The position numbers and the translations under genes were made by a program. From Mikrocytos mackini (lineage: Eukaryota; Endomyxa; Ascetosporea; Mikrocytida; Mikrocytiidae), in contig JASNJN010000480.1 in assembly GCA_030180075.1 (NCBI GenBank), forward strand, positions 1 to 30,054: a stretch of 30,054 bases of DNA, in the 5' to 3' direction. Of this stretch, positions 1-9,287 are shown piece by piece. A model generated the notes under the pieces. That model saw only the letters and a program-made list of their open reading frames with translations, made no database searches and was not told the origin of the DNA. The first letter of the stretch is position 1; every line of letters starts with the position of its first letter.

Positions 1-768
1 TATATGATTTTTGTTAAAATCACATATTTGCCGGGCCCTAATATATTTATTTTTCTATGTAAATGAGGTGAATCACATTTTGGAAAATGATGATGTATGT
101 TATAAAGACTAAAATTAATAAACAAATTTTGTTTTCAAACAAACCAAAATTGAAATTAAATAATTGTTGAAATAAAACGAATACATTACATTTATTAACC
201 AAATCAAATCGATTTTTTTCAATTATATAACATTTTTTAAAAGATTATTATGTACAATAAACGTATTTCATGAAAATTTAAATAATTACATCATTTTAAC
301 ATATTAAAAATGGCATTAAATATATCTGTTAAAAATAAAGGGAAATATTAAATTTTCCAAAAAAACCGAAAGGTTAAAATACCGTCACACCGGACAGCCC
401 TACCGTAAAGGGGCTAGGGTCAATGTCGGGTGAAAGGCCTAAACCGGCTGAAGCAGGTCCGAACTCGGTCGAACCGTAGTAGCCTGGAAAACAGGGGCCC
501 AACGGCTCCACGAATCCAGGACGGCATAACAACTACCAGCCCGTAAACGCTAAAATGCGAGGGTCTACGACCCTTATACGAAAGGGCTGAGTGGAATGTA
601 TCCAAATGTCAAAAACCGTCAAATCACAACGAGTGATTAATTTTATTAAACATGTTATGTTTTATATAGACTGAACATCACCAATACAGGTGAGTCTATT
701 TTTGAAACACTGTTTATTTTTGAAACAGTGAGTTGGTCCGAAAAGCATTTAAAGGCTTCCCAAGAAAG
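1..768. other. AT-rich spacer with a GC-rich island, no gene
   Basis: No convincing coding region. Most of it is extremely AT-rich, but about 360-610 is abruptly GC-rich and repetitive-looking, with CCG/CGG-rich words and a short hairpin (CCCTT...AAGGG near 567-585). The island resembles transposon-derived DNA in composition, but I do not recognise a protein or RNA in it. A perfect 8-bp inverted repeat, CACTGTTT...AAACAGTG, lies at 708-730. Confidence 0.5.
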
Positions 769-1165
769 GGCACCATTCTTCACAGCCACAAAAAGTGCCC
801 ACAGCCACAAAAAATGCCCACAGCCACAAAAAATGACGACAGCCACAATTTTTTTTTTCAAAATCACAAAAATCTGATTAATCGAAACAAAATTAATTTT
901 AAATTATATATAAATACATGAGAGATATTATATATAGAAAATATGTAATATAGACAGGATAGTTTATGATAAAATACAAATTTATTCAAATTCCAAAATA
1001 ATGTTAATATCGATTTATGGAACGATAATAACAATATCTTGGTAAAAATAATTTATTCTAAATACCAAAATAAACTTTCTAGATACATTTATTTTTTTCG
1101 AAAAATAAATAAAAAATTCAAATTATTGATAGTGAAACATTTTTGTGGCTGTGGGCACTCGTGCC
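769..1165. mobile_element. 397-bp non-autonomous element with 19-bp subterminal repeats and a 9-bp target duplication
   Basis: The ends read GGCAC... on the left and ...GTGCC on the right. A perfect 9-bp direct repeat, CCAAGAAAG, flanks them at 760-768 and 1166-1174, as expected of a target-site duplication. Inside the left end, a 19-bp unit (CCCACAGCCACAAAAAATG) repeats about 3.5 times at 779-848. One inverted copy sits inside the right end at 1136-1156. The interior is AT-rich and non-coding. A 9-bp duplication is typical of Mutator-like elements, so a Mutator-related MITE is the best guess. The family assignment is inference; the repeats and the duplication are seen directly. Confidence 0.75.
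779..848. repeat. 19-bp tandem repeat array
   Basis: Units at 779-797, 798-816 and 817-835, plus a partial unit at 836-848. The second and third are identical (CCCACAGCCACAAAAAATG). The same sequence reappears inverted at 1136-1156 inside the other end of the element, so the array is a subterminal feature and not a free satellite. Confidence 0.85.
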
Positions 1166-1174
1166 CCAAGAAAG

Positions 1175-1798
1175 CCAAGCTTTTAATAATGGCAAAACAT
1201 GCCTTAAAAAATATCAATAGGTTTTATATGATTTTCCCAGATGGATGATACAACCAAGGGTCCCCTTGGGGGAACGACAAATTGAGATTTTTGTAACCAA
1301 AATATATAAAGAGAATTTGGATTTCTTAGTCACTCTGATCTTAGCCACTCCAAGGCATTTTGGGACAAAAATCGGCTAAACCTTCAGAGTTTACTATACA
1401 TAATAACGCCGTGTTGCTGATTACGCTGATTGGTTCGTGTGTGAGTTGTATCGCAGAAGTTCGCATACATTGAATAAGAAACTTACTATAAGTATTAGTG
1501 ATCTTTCGTTTATGTGGATATCAGTGTAAGTAAATGTCCATGCCTGTCTTCATACACATGGGAACACTTTGGCGCATGTATAATGGGATATGCGTAGAGG
1601 CAAGTCACATGGGTTCCTGGTCGTAGATAACTGGGAATTTAATTCTAAAAGTTAAAATTTAAATATAAACTATTTTAAAATACATCTGGCTTAACACTTC
1701 TATAATCTTATTTATTATGTATATTGATGTAACGAAGTATAATATGAACAAGTGCAACAAAGTTTTAAGTTTTGTTGAGTATACTCAAGATTAGAAAT
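1175..1798. other. Spacer upstream of the Merlin-like transposase
   Basis: No coding region found. A near-palindrome (CCAAGGG / CCCCTTGG) lies at about 1254-1271. An A/T-palindromic tract of the kind seen before other genes here occurs at 1634-1680. I searched this stretch against 2734-3100 by eye for the terminal inverted repeats expected of a Merlin element and found none I could defend. Confidence 0.4.
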
Positions 1799-2733
1799 AT
1801 GGAATTAGTCGATTTCTTTGAGATACTCTCTTCTAATGAAAGTATTATTCAATACCTAATGGAAATAGGTTTGATTATACGGCCCATCATTTGTAGGAAA
1901 TGCAACCAACACGATATTGTTTTACAGAGTTTTTTGAATAGTGCAAACAAATTTGCATTTAGATACAATAACAGAACTTGCCGGAACAGGACATCGATAT
2001 TAACGAATTCTTGGTTCTCAGGGACACAACTTACGTTGCGCCAATGCCTAACATTTATGTTTTTCTTTATTCATAAAACTTCAACCGAGAATATTCGTTT
2101 TTTTAGTCAAATTTCAGGAAGCGATACTTTGGCTAATTGGAACAAATATTCTCGAGAAATTATGGTTGACTTCAACCTATATAACTCAAATTCTGTCATA
2201 GGCGGGGCGGGGGTTATTGTCGAGATAGACGAGAGTAAGTTTGGGAAGCGAAAATACAACGTTGGCCACAGAGTTGATGGCCAATGGGTATTAGGGGGAT
2301 TGAGCGCGGGGATTCCCCGGGTATGTTCTTTGTTCCTGTAGAAAGACGTGATGCTGAAACCCTTTTGCCAATTATTGTTAGTCACGTAAGAGAGGGGACT
2401 ACAATAATCACGGACTTTTGGCGCAGTTATAATCATTTATATCAGTTAGGGTATCAGCATTATCGTGTAAACCACAGTATTAATTTTGTTTCCCCCGGAA
2501 ATCCCCTTATACATACAAATAAAATAGAATCTACATGGCGGGCTTTAAAAGCCTCTTTGCCAAATTATGGTGTTAGAAAAAATAATTATTATCTGCATTT
2601 TGCGGAATATATTTACCGTAGAAAATACCTTAAGGGGGTACCTAAACAACAATGGATAACAATATTTTTGAATAATTTAAAAGCAAATCTTGACGAAGAA
2701 GCAACTGAACAAAATAACAACGAAAATAATTAA
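1799..2733 (+). pseudogene. Merlin / IS1595 (ISXO2-like) family DDE transposase, one frameshift
   Basis: This is a transposase of the ISXO2-like/Merlin DNA transposon family, which cuts and pastes its own element. An N-terminal Cys pair (CRKC) suggests the family's zinc-binding region. The catalytic DDE is complete: Asp in VEIDES (2228), Asp in IITDFW (2413) and Glu in NKIESTWRALK (2527). The block GKRKYNVGHRVDGQWVLGG is a family hallmark. The reading frame slips at a run of five G at 2294-2298: VLGG is read in one frame, and IERGDSPGMFFVPVE, which should follow directly, in the -1 frame. One G lost from a run of six explains it. Total length would be about 311 aa, normal for the family. The first ATG in frame is at 1799. 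Either a young dead copy or a homopolymer sequencing error; a programmed frameshift is less likely because no canonical slippery heptamer is present. Confidence 0.9.
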
Positions 2734-4081
2734 ATAATTAAATAACAAAACTAATTCTAAAATATCTTTATTATTATATTAATTAATTCAATTTTTATCT
2801 CATTGTTTTTAAGCATTTAAATTAACTCCGATAACTATTTATTTTATTATATCCATTAACAACCAAAAAAATAGGCGTCGTTTCTATACTCTTTAAATCC
2901 ATGTCTTTATTCATCTTCTAACTTCCAAATGCTTCTTTTAAATATTATTTTCCTCTGTTCTAATTCTATTTAACTTTTAAAGTATAATGTTTATGTTTTT
3001 GTTTGAATAGTATTTACCATAGATTAAGCCCCAGTTCGTGTGTATTTAATTTCTGTCATGTGTTAGGAAGTTTGTAGTTATATGTAGAACTTTCTTATAT
3101 AACTTTGGATCGATTAGTACTGCACCACAAAACCTCATGTCTTATCTAATATAGAACTGTTTGTAATCATACTAAAGTGCTCTTAGCTTATAAGTGATAT
3201 TAAAGAGTGCCTAAAGGTGTGTAAGAATGTTTAAGGCGGTCTAATCTTATATCACAATATTCTGGAGTATTTTTAGTTTAGACGTTATTATTCCTCATAC
3301 ACGGTTGATACTATATGTGTAAACGTGTAGAAAGCTCTGTAAAAGTGTATAAATAAGGCAGCAGTGATCGGGTGACTATATATACTGTTTATAGTCTGTT
3401 GAATGCGGTTAAGTCCTAGAAACCATGTTTGAACGTCCTTAAGCCTATTCCAAAGCGTTCAAGATCCCTAGTTAATGTCCAATGTTGTCTACGTATATAA
3501 AAACCATTATAAGTAGAGTGGGACGTCTGTAAACGCGTGCTGTATGTATTATGGGTGTTTACTAATAAACTTTTTATTTTGTAAAAATCTACATTATTTC
3601 CAAACATGCGATGTTGCTATACACCCCATAATAGCTCACACATTTGTATAAGAACCTATTAGATCCTATGAATTGCAAATCATTAAAAACTGATTTTTAA
3701 ATTTTTCATGACCAACAGTGCATATAATTACTCATTTTTTGTATGAACTTAACCATTTTCAAAATAAGAATGCTGCTAATCATATTAATGCTTATAAAAC
3801 AACCAATCTATAATTATATGAAATTTAAAATTAAAAATTTAATTATCAAAAGTAAAAATATATAATCAAAAAAACACCCAAATTTGCATCGGCAAAACTT
3901 ATTTCGAAAGTTGATTGGGGTTGTCAAAAATCAAAATCAAAAAATTACTCTGTCACTTGGGTACGTACGTCCAAGACTACCCTGGCCATACATTAATGAA
4001 TACGGTTGTGGTTGCGCCCATATTCGATAACTACATTTCTTTAATTTTAAAAAGTTAAATTTTTAAAAGAACAACACAAGC
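2734..4081. other. Gene-free AT-rich stretch
   Basis: No gene I can support. A 63-codon minus-strand ORF at 3416-3607 has a real ATG but no recognisable composition or domain. The last part holds a promoter-like A/T palindromic tract at 4040-4068, just before the next gene. No transposon ends were recognised. Confidence 0.4.
4040..4068 (+). promoter_or_regulatory. A/T-palindromic upstream element
   Basis: A tract of the type TTAATTTTAAAAAGTTAAAT followed by TTTTTAAAA ends 13 bp before the ATG at 4082. Almost the same words precede the ATGs at 5898, 13529 (minus) and 27352 (minus). AAATTT-like signals just upstream of start codons are known in microsporidia. That this is the transcription signal here is inference. 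Confidence 0.45.
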
Positions 4082-5430
4082 ATGGGCATATCCGAAGATG
4101 CCATCAATAACAGCACATCCTCAAGATCTTCCAGACTATAGACTCATCAGTCAAATCCATATACAACCGAGATTTCGTTACAAGGAACCTGAAGAAAATT
4201 CTCCTGACTGAAAAGTTTGGCTATTACATAACCATAGAAATACTATTCCAACTTCTAAGAACAACCGAAGAAGAGCGCTACTTCTCCACCACCAACGAGT
4301 CGGACAAACACAACTTCGACATCCTTCTTCTCGCTATCACTCATTCAAATTACCCAGGCAACACTCATACATCTATCTTCCCCACACTACCAATCAACGA
4401 CACAAGCAACAGTACAGACATATCATTGTTCGAACTAAAGCTCTTAATTCTGAAGGATAGTAACTTCGTACAGAAGTTCAACACTTACTTCAAGACATTC
4501 AAACAACAGATTATTACCCCTACTGACAAACACAGTAGCACAGTCAATGAGTTGGAAATAAACAAGAAGTTGCTGTACATATTTTATAGTCTCTATATCA
4601 ACCTCGAAATATTTTCCTTTGTACCTTTGGAAGAGACATTATTATTACTACAGAATATTATACTAATTCTATTATCAGACATTTACAATCTAAAGGACAA
4701 CAATATTAATAATGCTACAAAAAGAAACTGTATAATAGTTGGATCTATTTACAGTAATATACTTATGAATATAAAAGATGTGGATGATATAGGTGGGATA
4801 AACAAAGTACCCAATTTAAGGGCTATTTTGATTATACTGTTCTACTCACTTGATCATTCACACCATGAAGTACTTGAGTATAGAATATTAATGGTGCTCA
4901 CAAATATTAGTTCTTTCGGAGAGGGAGGGGAGAATAACAGAATCCAGAAGTACTTTTTTGAAGAGAACGATTTTGTTTATTTAATGGAGAACAGACTTTG
5001 TTCGGACAACAGTAAAATAGTGTGTGCTACATTACAGTGTATTAACAACAGTATTATATGTCTAGACTTATTGGGATATTTAAACGAACGTAGAAAGAAA
5101 GTTAACTCTGTTGTTTCAATAATTACAAAGTATATGAAGATAGAAGACAAGAGAATAGTAACTGAAGCAGTTAAGTTCTTTTACATTGTACTCTATACGA
5201 TTATAAAGAATATAAAGAATTCAAACAATAACATTAATGATGGTTTATATAATGAAGTTCTGGACACAATGTTGAAGGAAGGAATAGTTGTGACTATGCA
5301 TGTATTGCATCAATGTTATACAGAAGAAAGTCAAGACGATGGTTTGAAGAACATGATAGAAGATTGTCTGGGACTACTGAGTGAACTAGGATATAATATG
5401 AACAATATGAACCATATTAATAGTTTATAG
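4082..5430 (+). CDS. Unrecognised helical protein, frame change near the 5' end
   Basis: A long open frame runs from 4111 to the TAG at 5430 (about 440 codons) and contains no ATG until far inside it. The natural start is the ATG at 4082, which sits right behind the promoter-like tract but in the adjacent frame. MGISEDAINN read from 4082 would join QHILKIFQTIDSS at about 4111 if one base were missing there. No GT-AG intron is apparent, so a sequencing error or a single-base loss is the simplest explanation. The protein would be about 449 aa, hydrophobic-helical and Leu/Ile/Asn-rich, with alternating amphipathic helices suggestive of an ARM/HEAT-like solenoid and no signal peptide. I do not recognise the family. 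Base composition matches the neighbouring MCM2, so it is probably a host gene. Confidence 0.6.
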
Positions 5431-5648
5431 TTTATAGTTTATAATTTATAATTATTTGCTTCTTATAATTTATAATATAAAAGAAAACATACATTGATAT
5501 ACCTTATTTACTTAAATCTTGAGATAATAATACATGTTGATGCATATCCAACTCATACCAAGACCTACTCCACAGAGTTGTGTAAAGCTTAGAGTATTAT
5601 TGTTGATCCCTATGTTGTATTTTCTACTAGTTCTACATATCTTGTCGA

Positions 5649-5795
5649 CTATATTTTTTCCTGTATTTGTATGGCTTTCAGAACGTCGACAACTCCCTTA
5701 CTGTTATTCACCTTCTTTGAATTCACCAGCCCCATTATCTTGAGTTGTTGAGATTCTAGTTTCCCCAGCTGTCTTTCTATCTGGTGTGTGTCCAT
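5649..5795 (-). CDS. Small hypothetical protein, head to head with MCM2
   Basis: A 48-aa frame begins with ATG at 5795 (MDTHQIERQLGKLESQQ...). It is charged, with heptad-like hydrophobic spacing that could form a short coiled coil. It ends at 5649. Immediately past this stop, another frame stays open to a stop at about 5513 and encodes residues such as CRTSRKYNIGINNNTLSF, so the true gene may be longer, with a one- or two-base slip or an unseen intron near 5650. Its start lies 102 bp from the MCM2 start, the same head-to-head arrangement as the pair at 9265/9288. No function recognised. The opposite-strand ORF at 5534-5743 lacks an ATG near its start and is probably its shadow. Confidence 0.4.
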   Translation of the reverse strand: MDTHQIERQLGKLESQQLKIMGLVNSKKVNNSKGVVDVLKAIQIQEKI

Positions 5796-5897
5796 TGTAT
5801 TCAGAGGTTTGATAATTAACCGTTCAAAAGTTTTCAAAGAAATTAACTTTCAAAATTTAAGTTTACAAATTAAGAGCAGTATACAAGCTATATACGC
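5796..5897. promoter_or_regulatory. Putative bidirectional promoter, MCM2 / small minus-strand gene
   Basis: This 102-bp AT-rich gap separates two divergent ATGs. It carries AACTTTCAAAATTTAAG (5847-5863) and, facing the other way, CAAAAGTTTTCAAAG (5825-5839). These words resemble the tracts in front of other genes in the window. Promoter function is inferred from position and recurrence. Confidence 0.4.
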
Positions 5898-8822
5898 ATG
5901 GCAGACGCAGAAAACAACTCAAACTCAGACACAGAGTACAACAGATCCCCATTGGACTCAACTTCGGGGGAAGATCTTATCACCCATGAAGGGCTCAGAA
6001 AAGACTACCAAGTTATACCCGAGTTGGACACTTACGGTTCATCCGGAGTCACTGACACCGTCCTCACCGACGACGACCCGGAAGCCAGGATGGCTGCAGA
6101 CAGGGAAATAAAGCGACTTACTATACAGAGGATGAGAAGAGAGGGGAGAAAGATACCCCTCAACCTAATGACAGATTCGGAAGGAGAGATAGCCAGGTAC
6201 CTCAGAACAGCTGGGACCGGTCTGGAGGGACTGAAGCCAGGCGAACTCCCTCCCAAGACTAGGGGAATATCACTAGAGGAACTCAACTTCAACCAAGACA
6301 ACCTCTCCGTCCTATTGTCACGATTAGATGTGCAGTTGGAAGTGAAGAAAAGATTCAGGAGATTCCTCACTACTTTCGTTCCATCTACTAATAACAATAA
6401 CACATACAGTGAGAATAGTACTACAAATACACTAAATGAAAATAAGGGAAAGATATACGTAGAAGAAATACACAAGATGTGTTGCGACAACAAAAGGAGT
6501 CTGTTGATATCCTACAACCACTTAAGGGAGGCAGAGGAAATACTGGCCCTATTCTTGGCCGACGAACCCGGCATTATGCTGAGACTATTCGATGCCTCAC
6601 TTATGGAGGTGGTGTTCAGTCTGTACCCCAACTACATAGGGCCCATAGTGGACAATCTGAGTGTCCGGATTATAGACGTGCCTGTGTGTGACTCACTAAG
6701 GGACTTGAGGATGTTCCATCTGAACGGTCTTGTTAGAGTGTCAGGCATAGTGACAAAGAGGTCTTCTCCCCTCCCCGTTGTAAAGCTTATCAGAGTGTCG
6801 TGCAAGAACTGCGGTACTCTATCTCCAATCGAATTATATAGCATTGTCGAGCTGGAGGGACTGCGGTGTGAAGTGTGCAACTCCACATGGTTCGAACTGA
6901 ACGACTTCAACACCAAGTTCCAGAACGTGCAGGAAGTAGTGATACAGGAAAGCCCGAACTCTATACCAGCCGGTAGAATACCCAGGAGTCTGAAGATAGA
7001 AGTGTCCGATGACCTGGTGGATAGTGTGAAGCCGGGACAGGGGGTGGACGTGACGGGGATATACAGTTACAAAGAAATGACTACAAGTGGGAGTAACAAA
7101 GGTGTGAACAAGAGTATGGTCGACGCGGCTTCATTTGCGTATAACACACCCGGAGGAGGGAGTAGGCCAGGGAAGAACAAGAAGAGAGGACTGAGACAGA
7201 ATGTGGAGAGCAGGTTTCCGGTGGTGGGAACGCAGATAGTGACCAACAGTATACAGTTATTGGAGGAGACCAGCGAGTTGTATGTCACAAAAGAGGACGA
7301 GGAGGAGATAAAGAAGTTGAGCAGGAGAAAGGACATAGTGGGTGTGTTGGTCGACTCGTTTGCCCCTTCTATACACGGGCACAAAGAAACTAAGAAGGCA
7401 CTCTTATTAAGTCTGGTGGGTGGAGTGCAGAAGGACAAGTTATCCAATGAAAGCATTAACAATAATATTAGTAATATTAGTAATAGAAACAACTTTGGAG
7501 AGAAGAGAAAGAGCAGTGGAATGAAGATTAGGGGAGACATTAATGTGTTGTTAGTGGGGGATCCCGGAACAGCAAAGTCCCAGTTCTTGAAGTACACCAG
7601 CAACATTAGTAATAGAGGTGTTTATACAGCGGGGAAGGTAGCCTCTGCTGCCGGACTCACAGCTACAGTAAAAGTCGACCCAATGAGCGGGGAGTGGGCC
7701 CTGGAAGGAGGAGCGCTGGTGTTGGCGGATGGAGGAGTGTGTTGCATAGACGAGTTTGATAAAATGAACGAGCAGGACAGAACATCTATCCACGAGGCAA
7801 TGGAACAGCAGACTATTAGTATTAGTAAGGCTGGGATAGTGGCCACTCTATCTGCCAAGTGCAGTGTAATAGCAGCCGCCAACCCCAAGAAGGGCTACTA
7901 CGATGTCAGCAGTTCTGTCGCCCGGAATGTCATGTTGTCGGATGCCATACTGAGCAGGTTCGACATTATACTCCCTATTATAGACGACTTCAACCCAATG
8001 GAAGACTCCATATTGGCCGAGACTATTTCAAAGAACCACACTTATAATTGTACCAATGATATCACTAATGTTAACAACAATAGCACTATTAATAATCTCA
8101 ATAATATTAATAATCTCAATAATTTTAATAATAATAATAATAATAATAATAATGATTATAATGATAACGATGAAGAAGATAATACAAATAATAAAACAAT
8201 AGACCAGAACCTGTTGAAGAAGTATATTAACTACGTAAAGGTGAACAGCAAACCAATGTTGAGCAGACTGAACAAAATGAAACTGGGACATTTATATGCA
8301 AAGTTGAGGAAGGAAAGTTACGGTATAGCAGGGAGTCTGAAGATAGCAGTCAGACACATAGAGAGTGTGATCAGAATAGCAGAGAGTTACGCCAAGTTGA
8401 AGATGAAGAACTTCGTGGACAATGATGATCTGGATAGGGCTATCCAGACAGTGCTCAACAGTTTTATAGGAGGACAGAAGTTTGGGATAAAGAAGAGGTT
8501 GAAGCAGAAGTTCCAGGAGTACTTGAACTACAAGGTGGACGAGAGCCAGATACTAGTCTATCTATTGAACGACATGATCAAAGAGAAGATAAAGGTGGAA
8601 GGGTTATTCAATGAAACTGATAGTAATAATAGGAATAATAATAATATTAATAGTAGTAGTATTAATGATAATAGGGTCAGTGTTAGTGTAAAGGAATTGG
8701 AGAAGAGAGCAAGAGGTATGGAAGTGTTCAATATAAAGGGATTCTTAGATAGCGACGAGTTTAAGGAGTACAAGTTTGAATTAGACGAAGAAGGTAACAA
8801 CATAAGTATTTTGATTAATTGA
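5898..8822 (+). CDS. MCM2: DNA replication licensing factor MCM2
   Basis: This is a subunit of the hexameric MCM2-7 replicative helicase, which is loaded on origins and unwinds DNA in the nucleus. Length is 974 aa, against roughly 870-900 in yeast and human. The N-terminal block with YQVIPELDTY (about residues 37-46) is specific to MCM2. A zinc-binding site is C302-x2-C305-x18-C324-x2-C327. The phrase VVIQESPNSIPAGRIPRS in the OB region is also MCM2-like. The AAA+ core has Walker A GDPGTAKSQ (554-562), Walker B CIDEFDKM (616-623) and the arginine finger SRF (686-688). The extra length comes mainly from an Asn-rich insert at about residues 717-771, just after the arginine finger, plus Asn-rich stretches near 520 and 905-920. 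Start: the ATG at 5898 follows the promoter-like tract and gives the expected acidic N-terminus. No introns. It converges on the PP1-inhibitor gene with a 128-bp gap. Confidence 0.97.
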   Translation: MADAENNSNSDTEYNRSPLDSTSGEDLITHEGLRKDYQVIPELDTYGSSGVTDTVLTDDDPEARMAADREIKRLTIQRMRREGRKIPLNLMTDSEGEIARYLRTAGTGLEGLKPGELPPKTRGISLEELNFNQDNLSVLLSRLDVQLEVKKRFRRFLTTFVPSTNNNNTYSENSTTNTLNENKGKIYVEEIHKMCCDNKRSLLISYNHLREAEEILALFLADEPGIMLRLFDASLMEVVFSLYPNYIGPIVDNLSVRIIDVPVCDSLRDLRMFHLNGLVRVSGIVTKRSSPLPVVKLIRVSCKNCGTLSPIELYSIVELEGLRCEVCNSTWFELNDFNTKFQNVQEVVIQESPNSIPAGRIPRSLKIEVSDDLVDSVKPGQGVDVTGIYSYKEMTTSGSNKGVNKSMVDAASFAYNTPGGGSRPGKNKKRGLRQNVESRFPVVGTQIVTNSIQLLEETSELYVTKEDEEEIKKLSRRKDIVGVLVDSFAPSIHGHKETKKALLLSLVGGVQKDKLSNESINNNISNISNRNNFGEKRKSSGMKIRGDINVLLVGDPGTAKSQFLKYTSNISNRGVYTAGKVASAAGLTATVKVDPMSGEWALEGGALVLADGGVCCIDEFDKMNEQDRTSIHEAMEQQTISISKAGIVATLSAKCSVIAAANPKKGYYDVSSSVARNVMLSDAILSRFDIILPIIDDFNPMEDSILAETISKNHTYNCTNDITNVNNNSTINNLNNINNLNNFNNNNNNNNNDYNDNDEEDNTNNKTIDQNLLKKYINYVKVNSKPMLSRLNKMKLGHLYAKLRKESYGIAGSLKIAVRHIESVIRIAESYAKLKMKNFVDNDDLDRAIQTVLNSFIGGQKFGIKKRLKQKFQEYLNYKVDESQILVYLLNDMIKEKIKVEGLFNETDSNNRNNNNINSSSINDNRVSVSVKELEKRARGMEVFNIKGFLDSDEFKEYKFELDEEGNNISILIN
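8126..8153 (+). repeat. (AAT)n microsatellite inside MCM2
   Basis: About nine trinucleotide repeats encode a run of nine Asn residues in the Asn-rich insert of MCM2. It is the most regular part of a broader AAT/AAC-rich segment (8047-8200), consistent with replication slippage. Confidence 0.9.
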
Positions 8823-8950
8823 TAAGTGATATCGTTGTTTTTATTTTGTTTATTTATTCTCATAGTTACTTATTTTGTGATATAATTATATCAAATCTCA
8901 TTTTTAATTTATTGTCAAATAGAGCGCATGTATTTTATTTTATAAACAAG

Positions 8951-9265
8951 TTAATCCAAAATAAAACTGTCCCCAGATTTAAGATTGTCTTGGCTTTCAT
9001 TGAATTCACCGCGGTAATGCTCCTCGCGCAATTTATTGAAGTCTTCGATTGTGCTATTGGATGAAAGTTCAAAATTGCTAATAGAATAGTTGGATATGTT
9101 TGAGTTAGACCTGTCAAAGAAAGCTTTATGGTCATATGGCGTATCGTCTTCCAAATCTTCCTTTTTCGTAATACCACTTAAATTGAGGCTCTTAGAATCC
9201 TTTACACTCTCTTCAGCCCACGTTACCTTCTTCTTCGGGTGTTGTTTGGCTTTGTTGTTTTTCAT
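8951..9265 (-). CDS. Protein phosphatase 1 inhibitor-2 (IPP-2 / Glc8) homologue
   Basis: This is a 104-aa, charged, probably unstructured protein. Three features in the right order match the inhibitor-2 family. First, a PP1-docking RVxF-type motif, KKVTW (residues 12-16), sits within VTWAEESVKD, the counterpart of the family's VKWDEENL block. Second, a TPY motif (42-44) corresponds to the Thr phosphorylated by GSK3 in animal inhibitor-2. Third, FNKLREEHYRGEF (76-88) resembles the HYNE-type C-terminal helix that enters the PP1 active site. Inhibitor-2 binds and modulates the catalytic subunit of PP1. It is shorter than yeast Glc8 (229 aa) or human inhibitor-2 (205 aa), as microsporidian proteins often are. 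The ATG at 9265 lies only 22 bp from the divergent ATG at 9288. The assignment rests on motifs I recognise, not on a search. Confidence 0.65.
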   Translation of the reverse strand: MKNNKAKQHPKKKVTWAEESVKDSKSLNLSGITKKEDLEDDTPYDHKAFFDRSNSNISNYSISNFELSSNSTIEDFNKLREEHYRGEFNESQDNLKSGDSFILD

Positions 9266-9287
9266 ATTTTAACTTTTCAAAATACAG
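9266..9287. promoter_or_regulatory. 22-bp shared gap between two divergent start codons
   Basis: Only 22 bp (beginning ATTTTAACTTTTCAAAATAC) separate the ATGs of the PP1 inhibitor and the small downstream gene. Promoters for both must fit here or lie inside the opposite coding sequence. The words TTTTAAC and TTTTCAAAA echo the upstream tracts of other genes here. Confidence 0.45.

Noticed and set aside
779-848. 19-bp arrays as a CRISPR array
   Set aside because: The units are directly adjacent without unique spacers, and the genome is eukaryotic.
2294-2298. Programmed -1 frameshift in the Merlin-like transposase
   Set aside because: No canonical slippery heptamer is in the right phase. Simple loss of one G explains the sequence.
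3416-3607. 63-codon minus-strand ORF as a gene
   Set aside because: It has an ATG, but no domain, composition bias or upstream signal distinguishes it from chance.
6032-8863. Minus-strand ORFs across MCM2 (for example 6032-6493, 7067-7606 and 8028-8291)
   Set aside because: They are antisense shadows of the MCM2 coding sequence; the poly-Ile frame is the reverse of the AAT repeat.
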